This document shows positions 24,868 through 34,896 of a stretch of 64,000 nt of DNA, piece by piece. The notes below the pieces were generated by a model, which was not told where the DNA came from, searched no databases, and saw only the letters and a program-made list of their open reading frames with translations. This DNA comes from Podospora pseudoanserina (Eukaryota > Ascomycota > Sordariomycetes > Sordariales > Podosporaceae), in contig NC_085920.1 of the NCBI RefSeq assembly GCF_035222485.1, forward strand, positions 2,914,001 to 2,978,000, given 5' to 3'. A program made the position numbers and the translations under genes. Within the stretch, counting starts at the first letter, position 1, and the number at the start of each line of letters is the position of its first letter.

Positions 24868-26273
24868 TGTATCTGAAAAGAAGCAAATGCCGAGCAAAGT
24901 CGATAATGGAATGAAGGAAAAAGTTGTTGCAGAGGAGAACGGCTTGGAATGAAGACGGGTTCGAGGGAGGTGGTTTGTTAAATGATTCGCGCGTCGTCCG
25001 TCGTCTGTGGTAAGCCGAGGTCTGGATCCTGTTAGGCCGAGTCTTAGCCTCAGTGAAACCCCCACTGGAAGCGATATCCAAACGCAGGCCGAGACAGCTA
25101 GGGACAGGTACAGGCAAACTTACCCAGGTTATGTTTGTCTAGGAACGGGTATCTTGAAGAAGAGAAGAATGAGAGAGAGAGCTGCACACTGAATGGTAGA
25201 AGGAGGACAAAGAGAAGCTGGTGTTGCGGCAGAGGGTGGCTTCTATAACGTCCCGGTTCGGACGCCTTGCGCTGTCCCTGACTTGCGAGGTTGCCGAGGC
25301 TTGGACGGTTGCCACTGGATCCGGGCAGTCCACACATCACATGCAGCCTGCCCCCCCTCCAAACAACAGCTCAATGTGGAATTCCCCGAGCTCGTCGGTC
25401 CTCTCGCGAAGAGACCAGCAACCCCCTGTTACCCCAGTTTTACCCCAAGTTGAGCCCGGCAAAAAGTCAGTCGCAAAGCTGCTGATGGAACGTGGGAGGA
25501 CACTTCAATGACATGTGATGCATTGAGGTCCAAGAATGGCTGCAGCCTTGGCGACACTGGGCTCATCACTTGATCAAATCCTCACTTCGGACCACGGCCA
25601 CGTCCTTGCCTTAATTGCATCGCAATGGCCGAGGATGTTGTCGACTGCAGACCGACACATGGCCGTGGGAACATTTGGACCTTGGGTGTCGGAATTGAAC
25701 CATCAACCCCAAAGTCTCCAACCGGGGGCTTGTAAGGCTTGGCTCTGAAGTTAGCCAGCGCCAGGCGCTCTTACAAATCCTAGCCCACCGATTCGTCGCC
25801 GCCTTCGTCTTCGCACCCGATGAATCAGCTGACGTCACTGGAGATTCCGTGCGCTGATGGAACTAACACCTCGAATATGAGGCTTCAAATATTCATTGTT
25901 TTATGATACTTGATACACTTTGACTATTGGATTCGAGGCTCCGAGCGAAGGCAAAAGAGGATTGCCAATTCCATGAGAACGGCTTGCCTCCACCGGTCAG
26001 GTGGCGCGATGCCCAGAATAGGATTTGGAATGGCTTCATATTTGTAATGTAGCTTCAAATGCAACTATGTCCCCATGTAAGCAAACTACGCGTGCTCGCT
26101 GATTCTTGTTGATTCATACCGAAAATTAAGTAAACAAGAAACCCATTGAATCCATATCCAGTTCCTACGCCGAACAGCCCAGCCAGATCTTGGTGATGTT
26201 TTTGAACTCCCGCCAGCCGCTATCCATTTTCCCCATTCCTAACAACACATTGCTCCCTTACCACCCTCCCCCT
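24868..26273. other. Intergenic, 1.4 kb
   Basis: Upstream region of the fumarate reductase gene and 3' flank of the luciferase-like gene. No open frame with family features; nothing else recognised. Confidence 0.55.
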
Positions 26274-27242
26274 TCACTCAAGCTCAATCTCAACCTTCTC
26301 CGCAATCACATACCAAATCGCCGCCTCAACAATCCGACAAACAATCTTCAAGTCACTCTCATCTGTCCGCATTATCTCACGTCAGCCCTCTCACATCAAC
26401 CCCATAGGTAGGTAGGTAGGTAGGTATCAAAAACAAAGAATAGAGAACTCACCCCTAGGAGCATAAACCATACTAAACGTCTCCGGCAACGGCGCCCTAA
26501 CCCACCCGCTCCACGCCATCGGATGCCTCTGCCCCCACCCTTTCTCCAAAATCTCCTTGATATCATCCGGATGCAAGTTCATATGCATCGACCTATCCGA
26601 ACTGTGAATATGGACAATCTCCCCGTTCCCACAAACATTCAACGGGTGTCTCGCGAACAGCGCAAACCCGTGCTTCTCCAGACAAGACGTTGCGGTGACA
26701 AACACATTGGGGTGCTTCTTTGACAGGTTCTCGAGTGCTGCCCTCAGTCGGTTGTAGCACTCTACTGAGCCGTGCTGGTTTAGCTGACGCTGGGGTGCCA
26801 GACCGGCTACGGTTGGACGAGGGCCCGGGCGGTAAGGGAGTTTGGATAGGATCCCGGTGGAGGGGGAGGAGACGACGTTCCGAGGGGGGGGTGTGAAGGG
26901 GTCGCGGAGGGTGAAGAGGCGGTAAAAGGTTAGACGGGCGTAGCCGGAGGGGGTGGGGGGTGTCCCACCGGGGCCGAGCTTGAGGAAGTTGAGGTAGTCG
27001 TTGTGGATGAGGAGGGCGATGGGGACGGCGATGATGAGGAACTCGAGGAGGAGGTGGTCGACGAAGTGCATTCCCAGGACTGTCAGGATGGAGACGGCCA
27101 GGAGGGCGGAGGCGTCGAGTGTTACGTAGAATGGGTCTTGGCGGATGACCATGTTGACGGTGGGTTGCTGTTGTTGGGAGGACGGGTCGGCGCGTAGGGA
27201 GGACATGGTTTTTGATGGCTCTGAGGTGACTGTGAGAGACAT
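26274..27242 (-). CDS. Luciferase-like-domain membrane protein (fungal, function unknown)
   Basis: Minus-strand exons are 27242-26453 and 26362-26274 (90-nt intron), giving 292 residues. The C-terminal half has the fungal 'luciferase domain' pattern as I recall it: RPGPRPTVAGLAPQRQLNQ, then ATSCLEKHGFALFARHPLN, IHSSDRSMHMNLHPDDIKE, ILEKGWGQRHPMAWSGW, then VYAPR, which the intron joins to DESDLKIVCRIVEAAIWY. Hydrophobic stretches near residues 43-82 (ALLAVSILTVLGMHFVDHLL and FLIIAVPIALLI) suggest N-terminal membrane anchoring. Despite the name, no light emission is established for these proteins. The start could be the ATG at 27242 or one about 12 codons downstream. The intron carries a (GGTA)n run. 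Confidence 0.8.
26405..26426 (+). repeat. (GGTA)n microsatellite inside an intron
   Basis: Five to six GGTA units on the + strand, inside the 90-nt intron of the luciferase-like gene. In the transcript it reads as a pyrimidine-rich (TACC)n tract close to the 5' splice site. Confidence 0.9.
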
Positions 27243-29339
27243 TTTGGACGATGCGATATCGTTAATATTGGTGGTGATATTGGTGTTGGGACTGTTGTGA
27301 GAGCACTCTGGGACCTAACAGTCCGAGCTATTTTGGTTGATTTCAGCGTCGAGATGTCCAGCTGTTAGCAAAGCCAATATTCATGTCAGTGAGATGGATG
27401 GTTGTGGTTATCGGTTGGGCTTGAGCATTCTTCAACACAGGGAGAGGACGAGATGGTCTTGTACGGCGATTCTATGTGCCTCCCGGGTCACTAGGGGTGA
27501 AAGCGGAAGAGGGCGGAGATATACAAGTAATACCAAGCGATTATCGGCAGCAAGGCAGGTGAGACAACAGGTTGAGTTTCCAGAGTGTTCTAGTGAAGCG
27601 TGATGGCTCACTGCATATATAAACGATTCGGTGAAGACCACACGGCCCATGCCACGACAAGGTGCATATTTGAAGCCCTGGTGTCTAGGATGTAAGGACG
27701 TGAAAGATCATGAACGACTGGTGGAACAATGGTGTCACCATGCGTTTAAGTGGGCCGCAGAGCAGGGCAGAGGGGGGCTGTCATCACTCGATGAGAACAA
27801 AGCAACCCTTTCCGTTCGGGTGGTAGCTGTAAGCTGATACCCACTCAGGGTACCAAGCCCGCCCGATGCTGATCCAAGCTGCATGTATGCGACTTATGAA
27901 GGAGCTAGCTTCAAATGCAGATGTCAAACGTGATATCTCATAGATTCCGAAAGTTATGTTTTGTTGGATAGGAAACTGTTGTGTTCAGGAAGACAGTTTT
28001 CTTTCATGAGGAGGACGTCATGGTGGACTCGAGGGTTTGATCTGCATTGGCGTGTGTCTTCCATTGATGAATTTTGCTTGGGAGATAGGAATTAATAGAC
28101 GTGGTGACGTCTGTTGATGATGTGTGCAAGGTGTCTCACCCAAAGGCAAACTTGCGTGTAAGTCGAACATCAAAAAGTGCCATTTGCCTCGTTGCAGCCT
28201 TCGATGCCTTTGGTTTGCAATAGCATCAACCTCAAGTCGACAAACCATTCCAACTTGGAGAGTCCGAAAATGTTTCGGTTCTGTCATGCCCGTTATTCAA
28301 ATCAACTATTGCACTGTCCATCCCACGCACTCAGATTCCCCTCTCGGACGCATTCTTCAAAACTTGAAGAACTGGCAGGTCTTATGATCTACTGCATTGA
28401 AGAAAAGCCATCTGATTCGTCTATACCCAGCCTATTCACACTGCAGAGCTAACGATGCGAGTACACCCGGACCAACAACCAAGGCGGCCTATAGACGATG
28501 TTGTGGCTTTTCGACGTTACTGACCTGTGTCTTTCATCGACGATCATGCAGCATGGATGCTCTTCTGCACCAAAAACGGGAAGCCGAAAGCAAATGAAAC
28601 TGTCAAGTCACACCGAGGAATTGGGCGATCTTGCCATCAAGTCGCATCAGTCTCAATTGATTGCAGAAAATGAAGCGATGTGATATATTTTCAATAGATT
28701 TAATGTCGCGTAAGGTAGTGAGGTCTGGCAGCGACGTCATAGAATGGTGGTGGAGGAGTTGAACTTGGTGGGGTGTTGCCGTGGATACCACGGTCCAAAA
28801 GTAAATAGAAAATGATCAACGTTTCTACCGGAGCATGGGATGACAATCACCCAGATACGAGAGCTTTTCAGTGATGCCTTTCGATGATATATCATGTGTC
28901 TATGTCTGGCCGCTCCTCGACCATGAAGAGGTACCATTCAGGCGAGGTAGGTACACCCACATTCATGTATGATCAGTGAGCTCGCATGCGCTGTCATGGA
29001 TATTTAGGTATCTAGCTAAGTGCATAGCCCCTCTAGACGAATATAACAGGTGACTGAACAGTTGCCGACTTTCCTAAATTTATGTCGTTGACGGTGCTAT
29101 CATAGATATCTGCTTCAGCTACTTGGTTGATGAAGCCAGGCTGTAAGACGTAACCAAACAAAAGCAACCTCTACAGCTTCATGGGCCACAACCATTCTGC
29201 TGTTCGTTGGGCTCATTGAGCGTGGTGGAATACTGCCCTCTTGTGGCATTTCTGCTGAGCTGAACCCCGACTAACATTTATTTTTTAACTGGAAGGCACT
29301 TCGAGCCGGTTCTTTCTTCATAGAGTTTTCCCTGCTCGC
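27243..29339. other. Intergenic, 2.1 kb
   Basis: Promoter side of the luciferase-like gene, then sequence with no supported gene. Short open frames do not resemble known families. Confidence 0.5.
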
Positions 29340-29843
29340 TTGATATCCTGCTCGAACCACAAGGCTCCTTGGCTCCCTCTTCTACTGAACACGGCGCTGG
29401 CCGTTATTTGTACAGTCTGCTACCGGCTCATTATCATTCTTTATTTGGCCCCAAATGGCTATCAAATCAAGTCGTTATTGCATCCGGGCGTCGGCACAAT
29501 CAAACCTACCGCCGTTGTGGGTTTTGCTGCAACCCTCGCCGCCTCAACATCGACCTTGATAACAAGCTGCATGGAGCGGTCGTTTAGCTTGCTTCTGGAG
29601 CGTCAAGAATCAGTACTCGCGCGTCAAATCGAAGCTAACTTTGACATGGCTACCTTGCAGGCCTTTGCCAAAGATCTGAATGCTTCCAGTCTGGTGTTGA
29701 CCTATTCCAAGACCACTGCCGTGTATGTTTACAGCCCCATGTTTCTGCTTGCTCTTCTTGCGCCGTTTCTAGCAGTAATACTCGAAACCTGGGACTGGTT
29801 GCATGTCGGCAGCGCCGAAGGAGTTATAGGTATGACCCCATAG
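29340..29843 (+). pseudogene. Relic of a polytopic fungal membrane protein
   Basis: A 167-codon open stretch without an ATG start (the first usable codon is TTG). Hydrophobic segments are at about residues 13-36 (LLLNTALAVICTVCYRLIII), 54-70 and 131-150 (VYVYSPMFLLALLAPFLAVI). The APNGYQIKSLLHPG...GTIKPTAVVGFAATLAAS pattern resembles, from memory, the N-terminal part of long uncharacterised fungal membrane proteins of about 600 residues. The expected N-terminal segment and the long C-terminal part are missing, and stops follow at once. I call it a truncated relic. A small gene with unusual start or introns cannot be fully excluded. Confidence 0.45.
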
Positions 29844-30536
29844 TTACTACTCGTCTTGGGCTTGTTGGGGGCCTTGCATCAGGTCCCAACTCGAGCATCA
29901 CCCACAACTGGAAGGAGTCCTCAGAATGAAGGAAAATCTAACAAATCACACACAAATCCCAGATGCCAAAACCAAAAAGCCCTGAACGCCATGTCTCCAC
30001 TTAACGTTTTCAACTGAGGTCCTCTGATGAAAGCCCCGACCCCAGAGCGGGCCGCAATGTCTGCTCCAGAGTCAATATTGTGATGGCTCAGGGTAGACCC
30101 AGCCCCGGACTTGGTTCTTGGCGTGAGGCGTTGCCCCTGCGATCAAGTTAGGTAAAAGTTAACTTTGAGTTTTGGACATACAAGCCACCTACCCGGGTCG
30201 TAGGTGAGTGGCTTGATGCCACTGGTTCTGGAGGGCCCATTATGAAGGAAACCCAGATTTAAACTAGGTCGGCACATCTCACTTCGTTCATCACAGTATT
30301 TCCACTCAGATCAAGTGCCCGCTCCTCTTCTCAAGGCCGACTTTGAAGTCTCTCAGTATATCTCGTCATTTGGACGGACAATACCACTCAAACGACGGCC
30401 AACCTACGAGCGACATATCGAAAAGAATAATCAAGACTTGCTACATGCCCAAAATGTTTAGACAATGCTACGAGATTTGGCCTGGTGACGCACCAGCGGG
30501 CGCCGAGGTTCGTGAGGCCGCACAAATCCTCGTTGT
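29844..30536. other. Intergenic, 0.7 kb, with inverted repeats
   Basis: A 12-bp palindrome AAAGTTAACTTT lies at 30155-30166. An inverted repeat follows, CAAGCCACCTAC (30181-30192) against its complement at 30200-30215 with a 4-nt insertion. No gene is supported before 30537. Confidence 0.5.
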
Positions 30537-31004
30537 ATGTCAGCCAGCGCTTGGGAGCGGGACAACGCCGCCGAGTGTCCTCCGCTCCTTACCAAAGGTC
30601 CTCGCGCTCCCGAACGACCACATCCCGAGGTTCTCGAACAAGACAAGGCTCTCGACGCTGATACCACGGATGAAGAAAATTACGACGACGTTGCTGGCCC
30701 TTCCAATCATCAACCACAACCGTCGTCAAGCAAGAGGGGTAGGGCTGAACAGCGAGCGCAGCGGCTACAGAGAGATGGCGTGCTCCAGACCGGCAATGCT
30801 CGTTGCGAGACGTGCAAAGCATACGAGAGTAGCTCTAAACCAAGCCCAAAAAGTCGTAAAAGCGGCTTTCAATGCCGTATACTGGAGGGAGAATCCCGCG
30901 CTTGTGCTCGCTGAGTTGCTGGGCGGGAAAGATGCAGTTTGGTCGGACGTAAACGACACCAAGAGGCCGAGCAACTCCAAACATCTAAGCGACGCAAGAA
31001 ATGA
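30537..31004 (+). pseudogene. Cys-rich fungal hypothetical protein with one premature TGA
   Basis: From ATG 30537 the frame runs 125 codons to a TGA at 30912-30914. In the same frame it continues another 29 codons to a TGA at 31002. The interrupted part reads GNARCETCKAYE..., then GFQCRILEGESRACAR, stop, VAGRERCSLVGRKRH, and a basic tail. In related fungal proteins, as I recall them, ACAR is followed by Cys (pattern Cx2C...Cx2C). The stop therefore stands exactly where a Cys codon (TGC/TGT) is expected, one base away. A basic stretch (SSKRGRAEQRAQRLQRDG) precedes the Cys region, suggesting a nuclear or nucleic-acid-binding protein. A longer overlapping frame (30343-31197) lacks any such pattern. 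Function unknown. Confidence 0.5.
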
Positions 31005-32213
31005 GCCCCCTCTGACACTCGGCACCCACCTACAACATATGTACACCTTCACCTCGTCTTACGAAGCCTCCTCTCATTCACCTTGGCACTTGTCGACAAC
31101 CATTTGGGCATTTACTGACCGTGACCTTCAAGACCCGTCAATTACACATAGAGACCCCCCCTTACCGGGACGGACCCACCTAATATCTGGGGCTTGACGG
31201 CTTTTCAAGTTTGCAAGTCAAGCCAAAAGGAAGGCTTGATTTAACTTGGTTAGAAGTGAGCTTTACTTGACTTGATTTACTTACTTATTTGACTTGACCG
31301 TCAAGTAAGTAATTGCTTGACTTAGTATCTCTACAGGCTCAGCCGGCGCTTCAAAGTTCAGCATAAACGCCACATAGACCGCCATCTGTGGACGGATTTT
31401 TCAGTTGTCCTTACTTTAAGGATTTGATTGATGAAGCCTTCTCGATAAAATTTAATCATAGCTGATGGTATATGATAGAACGACAGTGTCTCATGCTTCA
31501 AAACTTGTAGATGTTAAAGGAAGCCCGGAGAACGACATCTGGCAGGCAACACTTCAACTCGATCATCAGGTGAGTTGGTTTGTAGATTAGTTGAGACATT
31601 TCAAGTATCATCTGTCACCTGCTGCCTGACTGTTCAAAAAGAATATGTGAATGAAGGATGTTTTGGACTTGGGGGGAACGACCTGATATGCCAAGACGTG
31701 CCCCCTTTTTACCCCTACTCCTGTCCGTGCTTCACAATATATTGGCACCAGACTGACCGTGGCCGCACCATTCTTGCATCAAAAAACAAAATTAATTCGG
31801 AAGAGTGTTCACAATGATTTAGTTTTGGGCTCTTCAAAGCCGTCCAGTTCGAGTGCCTAAACACTGCTATTCTCTGACAATAGTATACTTCTCAACAGCG
31901 GACAAAGGAATCTGAACAACCCCGTTGTCTCTATTCCCAGGCTTCAACAAAGCAATCGCAAGGCTTCCACATTCAAGGCCACCATCAACATTGCCATTTA
32001 AACACTTTGATATCCCTCGACCTCAAGTGAGATCTTTTCATCCCGCACACCAGTCAAGCATTCCCTCCCTTCAAGTCCCTCTGTCTCTAGAACCAGTCCC
32101 GGTGACATAAGGTTTACTTCTCTGAAGCAAGGAATCAACTGGTGGTGTCACCAACATTCTTTACTTTCCTACTCATCCCTTCCACCAAGAACACCAACTG
32201 TTTCCCAGTCACA
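31005..32213. other. Intergenic, 1.2 kb, TTGACTT-rich inverted repeats
   Basis: It contains the repeat cluster listed at 31191-31325 and an AT-richer flank. No gene is supported; an 80-codon open frame at 31575 has no coding signs. Confidence 0.5.
31191..31325. repeat. TTGACTT/CAAGTCAA inverted-repeat cluster
   Basis: GGCTTGAC at 31191-31198 pairs with GTCAAGCC at 31217-31224. ACTTGAC (31292-31298) pairs with GTCAAGT (31300-31306) around a single base. The flanking TTACTTAC (31278-31285) pairs with GTAAGTAA (31305-31312). The heptamer TTGACTT or its complement recurs many times. It could be the end of a degraded mobile element; no transposase frame is seen nearby. Confidence 0.6.
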
Positions 32214-32801
32214 ATGGCCACCCTCCTCTATGCCCCGGAGCGCAGGAGCAGGATCAAGACCCTCCTAGACAAACTCCTCGGCCGAAACCCCAAATCCTTC
32301 AAGGTCATCAGGACCAGAAAGCTGAAATCCGCCAATGTACCCCACCCAGAGATGATGGAAGACGCATCCCACGACGCCGCCCTCCCAGACCCCTCCTTCA
32401 CTACCTTTGCCAGCTCTTCTACCAACTACACTGCCCCTCCCAACAACCAAGGATGCCGTAGTCTCCTCTGCTTCACTAACCATCCTAACAGCAGCAACAG
32501 CACCACTTCATCCAACGGTGCCCGCACCTCTGCATTCTATGCCACTGGCCCATCACGTAGTTGTGCCGTGTTGGAAGGGACGCTAATCCCCACTGCTATC
32601 CAACCACAGACTTTCTTCCTGAGAGGTGTCCCCACACCGGAGAGCGCCAGCTCTGCTTCTTTCTCTCGTGACGATGATGATGTGAATGGACTCACCGATG
32701 ACAGGCGGACGCTTCCTAGTCAGAGGCGCCGCCAGCCGGGACTTGGAAGGACGGGGAACATGAGGGATATGAGGCAGGCTTATCTTGATTCAGGTAGGTG
32801 A
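32214..32801 (+). CDS. Hypothetical protein, 195 aa, basic and Ser-rich
   Basis: Not recognised. A single open frame from ATG 32214 encodes 195 residues. The start region is basic and amphipathic (RSRIKTLLDKLLGRNPKSFK, residues about 11-30). The middle is rich in Ser/Asn/Thr, and the end is Arg-rich (PSQRRRQPGLGRTGNMRDMR). No membrane segment or signal peptide is seen. The open frame extends 24 codons upstream but only with a GTG start. The upstream 300 bp are CA/CT-rich like a fungal promoter, which favours a real gene. Neighbours are repeat-rich accessory DNA and, 2 kb on, the pheromone gene. Confidence 0.55.
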   Translation: MATLLYAPERRSRIKTLLDKLLGRNPKSFKVIRTRKLKSANVPHPEMMEDASHDAALPDPSFTTFASSSTNYTAPPNNQGCRSLLCFTNHPNSSNSTTSSNGARTSAFYATGPSRSCAVLEGTLIPTAIQPQTFFLRGVPTPESASSASFSRDDDDVNGLTDDRRTLPSQRRRQPGLGRTGNMRDMRQAYLDSGR

Positions 32802-33187
32802 GCAAGGTTCTGTGAGGAAGTGAGTAAGTGAATTTGTAAGATTGGAGAGATGAGGCTGGTCCTTGCGAGATTCACCACCATGGCCAGACTGGGGTGACAT
32901 GACATCGATAATACATAATTTCTTTTTTTTGTCAATTGAACTAACTTTCAGTTTGCTATTTCTGTGCAATTTGTGTGTCGTGTTTTTGAGTTGTTGGAAG
33001 AAGTGACGGAGCGCGTTGTTGCCCGCCCAGCAAAGTCGCAAAAACTCGACTGGCAGACAGAAGCACGACTCCAAGAACCGCAACACTTAAGGATCACATG
33101 AAGCCCAGACCTACATCAAACAAAACAGATGGGAAAAGCTGATATCATGTAATATGAAGAAAAGAAGCAAAAAATGGCAAAAGCTCA

Positions 33188-33340
33188 CCGGCCAACCCGT
33201 GGGGTGGCCGGCTACGAAAGCTGTTTCGGGGTCAAACAGCTTTGCTTCGTAGAAGACTCGAACTGGGGCTGTCCGAATCCCCGGATTGGGTGGGCGGACA
33301 GCCAGCCCACTTGACCATTTGGCCGTCGGATAGTGGGCTG
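33188..33340. repeat. Cluster of four consecutive hairpins
   Basis: (1) CCGGCCAACCC 33188-33198 against GGGGTGGCCGG 33201-33211, 10 of 11 paired. (2) AAAGCTGTTT 33217-33226 against AAACAGCTTT 33234-33243, perfect, with an outer arm CTACGAA 33212-33218 against TTCGTAG 33246-33252. (3) GGCTGTCCG 33267-33275 against CGGACAGCC 33295-33303, perfect, enclosing AATCC/GGATT. (4) CAGCCCACT 33303-33311 against AGTGGGCTG 33332-33340, perfect. The hairpins abut almost without spacers. Either DNA strand or an RNA could fold. Confidence 0.85.
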
Positions 33341-34714
33341 CTGTTGGAAGGTACAATTTGGAACTACTATAAGTACTGCCTGCTCTTGCTCATAAGGAAG
33401 GAACGAGTTTCAAGGGTAACTGTTTGCCAGCGCGAGCCTTCGCCGTGACTTGCTCTTGCCCCGACCAACCAGCTGATCGTCTTTCTGTTTCCATGTCAAG
33501 TTGAAATCGAGAGAAACAGTATTGGGCCTGGCAGTCACCCAGCGGGTTGAAGTAAACTTTCATCCAAGATATTGTAGCATGGCTGTTGCTTGTTAGCTAC
33601 CGTTATAAAAGGTGAAACTTGGGGGATTTCTCCCAGTTGAAGGTTGACTTGCGCGGCCTCATCTTTGCAATCCCAGACCGACGGACAGACTCGCACACAA
33701 ATTTGATGTGGTTACACATCTCCCGCAAGACAAAAAGACATTCTGAATTTCATGGAACACATGTGACCTGTTGCTCAGCGTCTTACATTACCCTCTTGGT
33801 ATCTCGAGTCTTGCGGCAAAGTGCCACCCGGCTGGGAACCGCCTGACGACCTCGACAAAGTACGGGCGGGGCGGTTAGAAGACCAGGTCAAGAACCAAAA
33901 AAATACTCTACATGACAGTTCTACAGTGGCCAATATCACGGTAGGCCCGACAAAAACAGTCCCTGGCGAAAAGCCGAAAGAATGTTGCATCAAAGCGACA
34001 GGCTACGACAGGCCCAGAGCCTCATCCACCACGCCGGGTCAGCCAAGCTGCAGCATTGACGAGATCCACGGAAATATGATCTAGAGTTTCTCGTCAAAGA
34101 TTTTTGTTGGTGAATACTGGATGTGCATCACGGCAAACACCGATCAAGAGTGAGTGGGAGCAACTCCGGCCATGACCCCTGAACAATAAGCCGAGCCTTC
34201 CTAATCGGGACTTGAATAAACAATGAATAGGGGCTTGCCCCAGACACCCAAACTTCGGCATACTCGACAGACAAAAGAAAGCCCAGACACGCGATAAACA
34301 TGTGGCCCGGTCACATCGTGTCTTTGATGATCTGTCTTGTCCTCGGGAAGCTATCGTAGACTTTGCACCGGACTCGACGGCAAGGTCCATGAGCTGCGAA
34401 TGAGTTTGCCTTCTTGCTTTTGATCGACTACAACATCTTTGTCGCGGATCGATCAGTTCCTGGATTCTAGACAGCGCGTTGCCTATTCGGGGTCTGAATA
34501 GTTCATTGACATCCACCGGCATCCTCCAAAGTCTGGGCCACGGCAATAATAAACTCTTCCGTCTGAACGGAACATGTCTTTTGTCGAATGCTCCTGGGGA
34601 TGTCCGACATGACCTGCTTATTCTTTGAACCTGTGCTATGGATAGCAACTGCTGAAGTGCTTCCACCACCTTCAGTGCTCACTCAATAGAGCCCTATTGA
34701 CACAATAAACACCA

Positions 34715-34747
34715 GCCCCTGAATAGGGGCGCTTTCGGATATAAAAG
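34715..34747 (+). promoter_or_regulatory. Pheromone gene promoter: hairpin and TATA box
   Basis: A TATAAAAG sequence at 34740-34747 lies 150 bp before the start codon. It is followed by a CT-rich tract, as in highly expressed fungal genes. Just upstream, GCCCCT (34715-34720) and AGGGGC (34725-34730) form a perfect 6-bp inverted repeat with a 4-nt loop. The assignment rests on position and consensus only. Confidence 0.5.
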
Positions 34748-34896
34748 ACCTCGTCCATCACGACCATCTCTCTCCCTTTCCTTTCCTTTCCTCCTCATCC
34801 CGCTCAAGTCAATCTTTGAATACTTCAGCTTCTTCACAACTCTTTTTTTTTTTTTTTAAAAAAAAAGAAAAAACTTCCCAACCAGAAACCGCCAAA

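Larger units (their letters stand above)
32802..34896. other. Intergenic, 2.1 kb, upstream of the pheromone gene
   Basis: It holds the hairpin cluster at 33188-33340 and the pheromone promoter, both listed separately. No supported gene; the open frame at 34094-34669 on the minus strand shows no family features. Confidence 0.5.

Noticed and set aside
30343-31197. 284-codon + strand frame overlapping the Cys-rich ORF
   Set aside because: Longer, but without any domain-like pattern; the overlapping frame has the Cx2C motifs and a consistent basic tail.
33244-33330. tRNA-like A- and B-box sequences on the minus strand
   Set aside because: The T-arm and acceptor stem do not pair; the paired segments are explained by the hairpin cluster.
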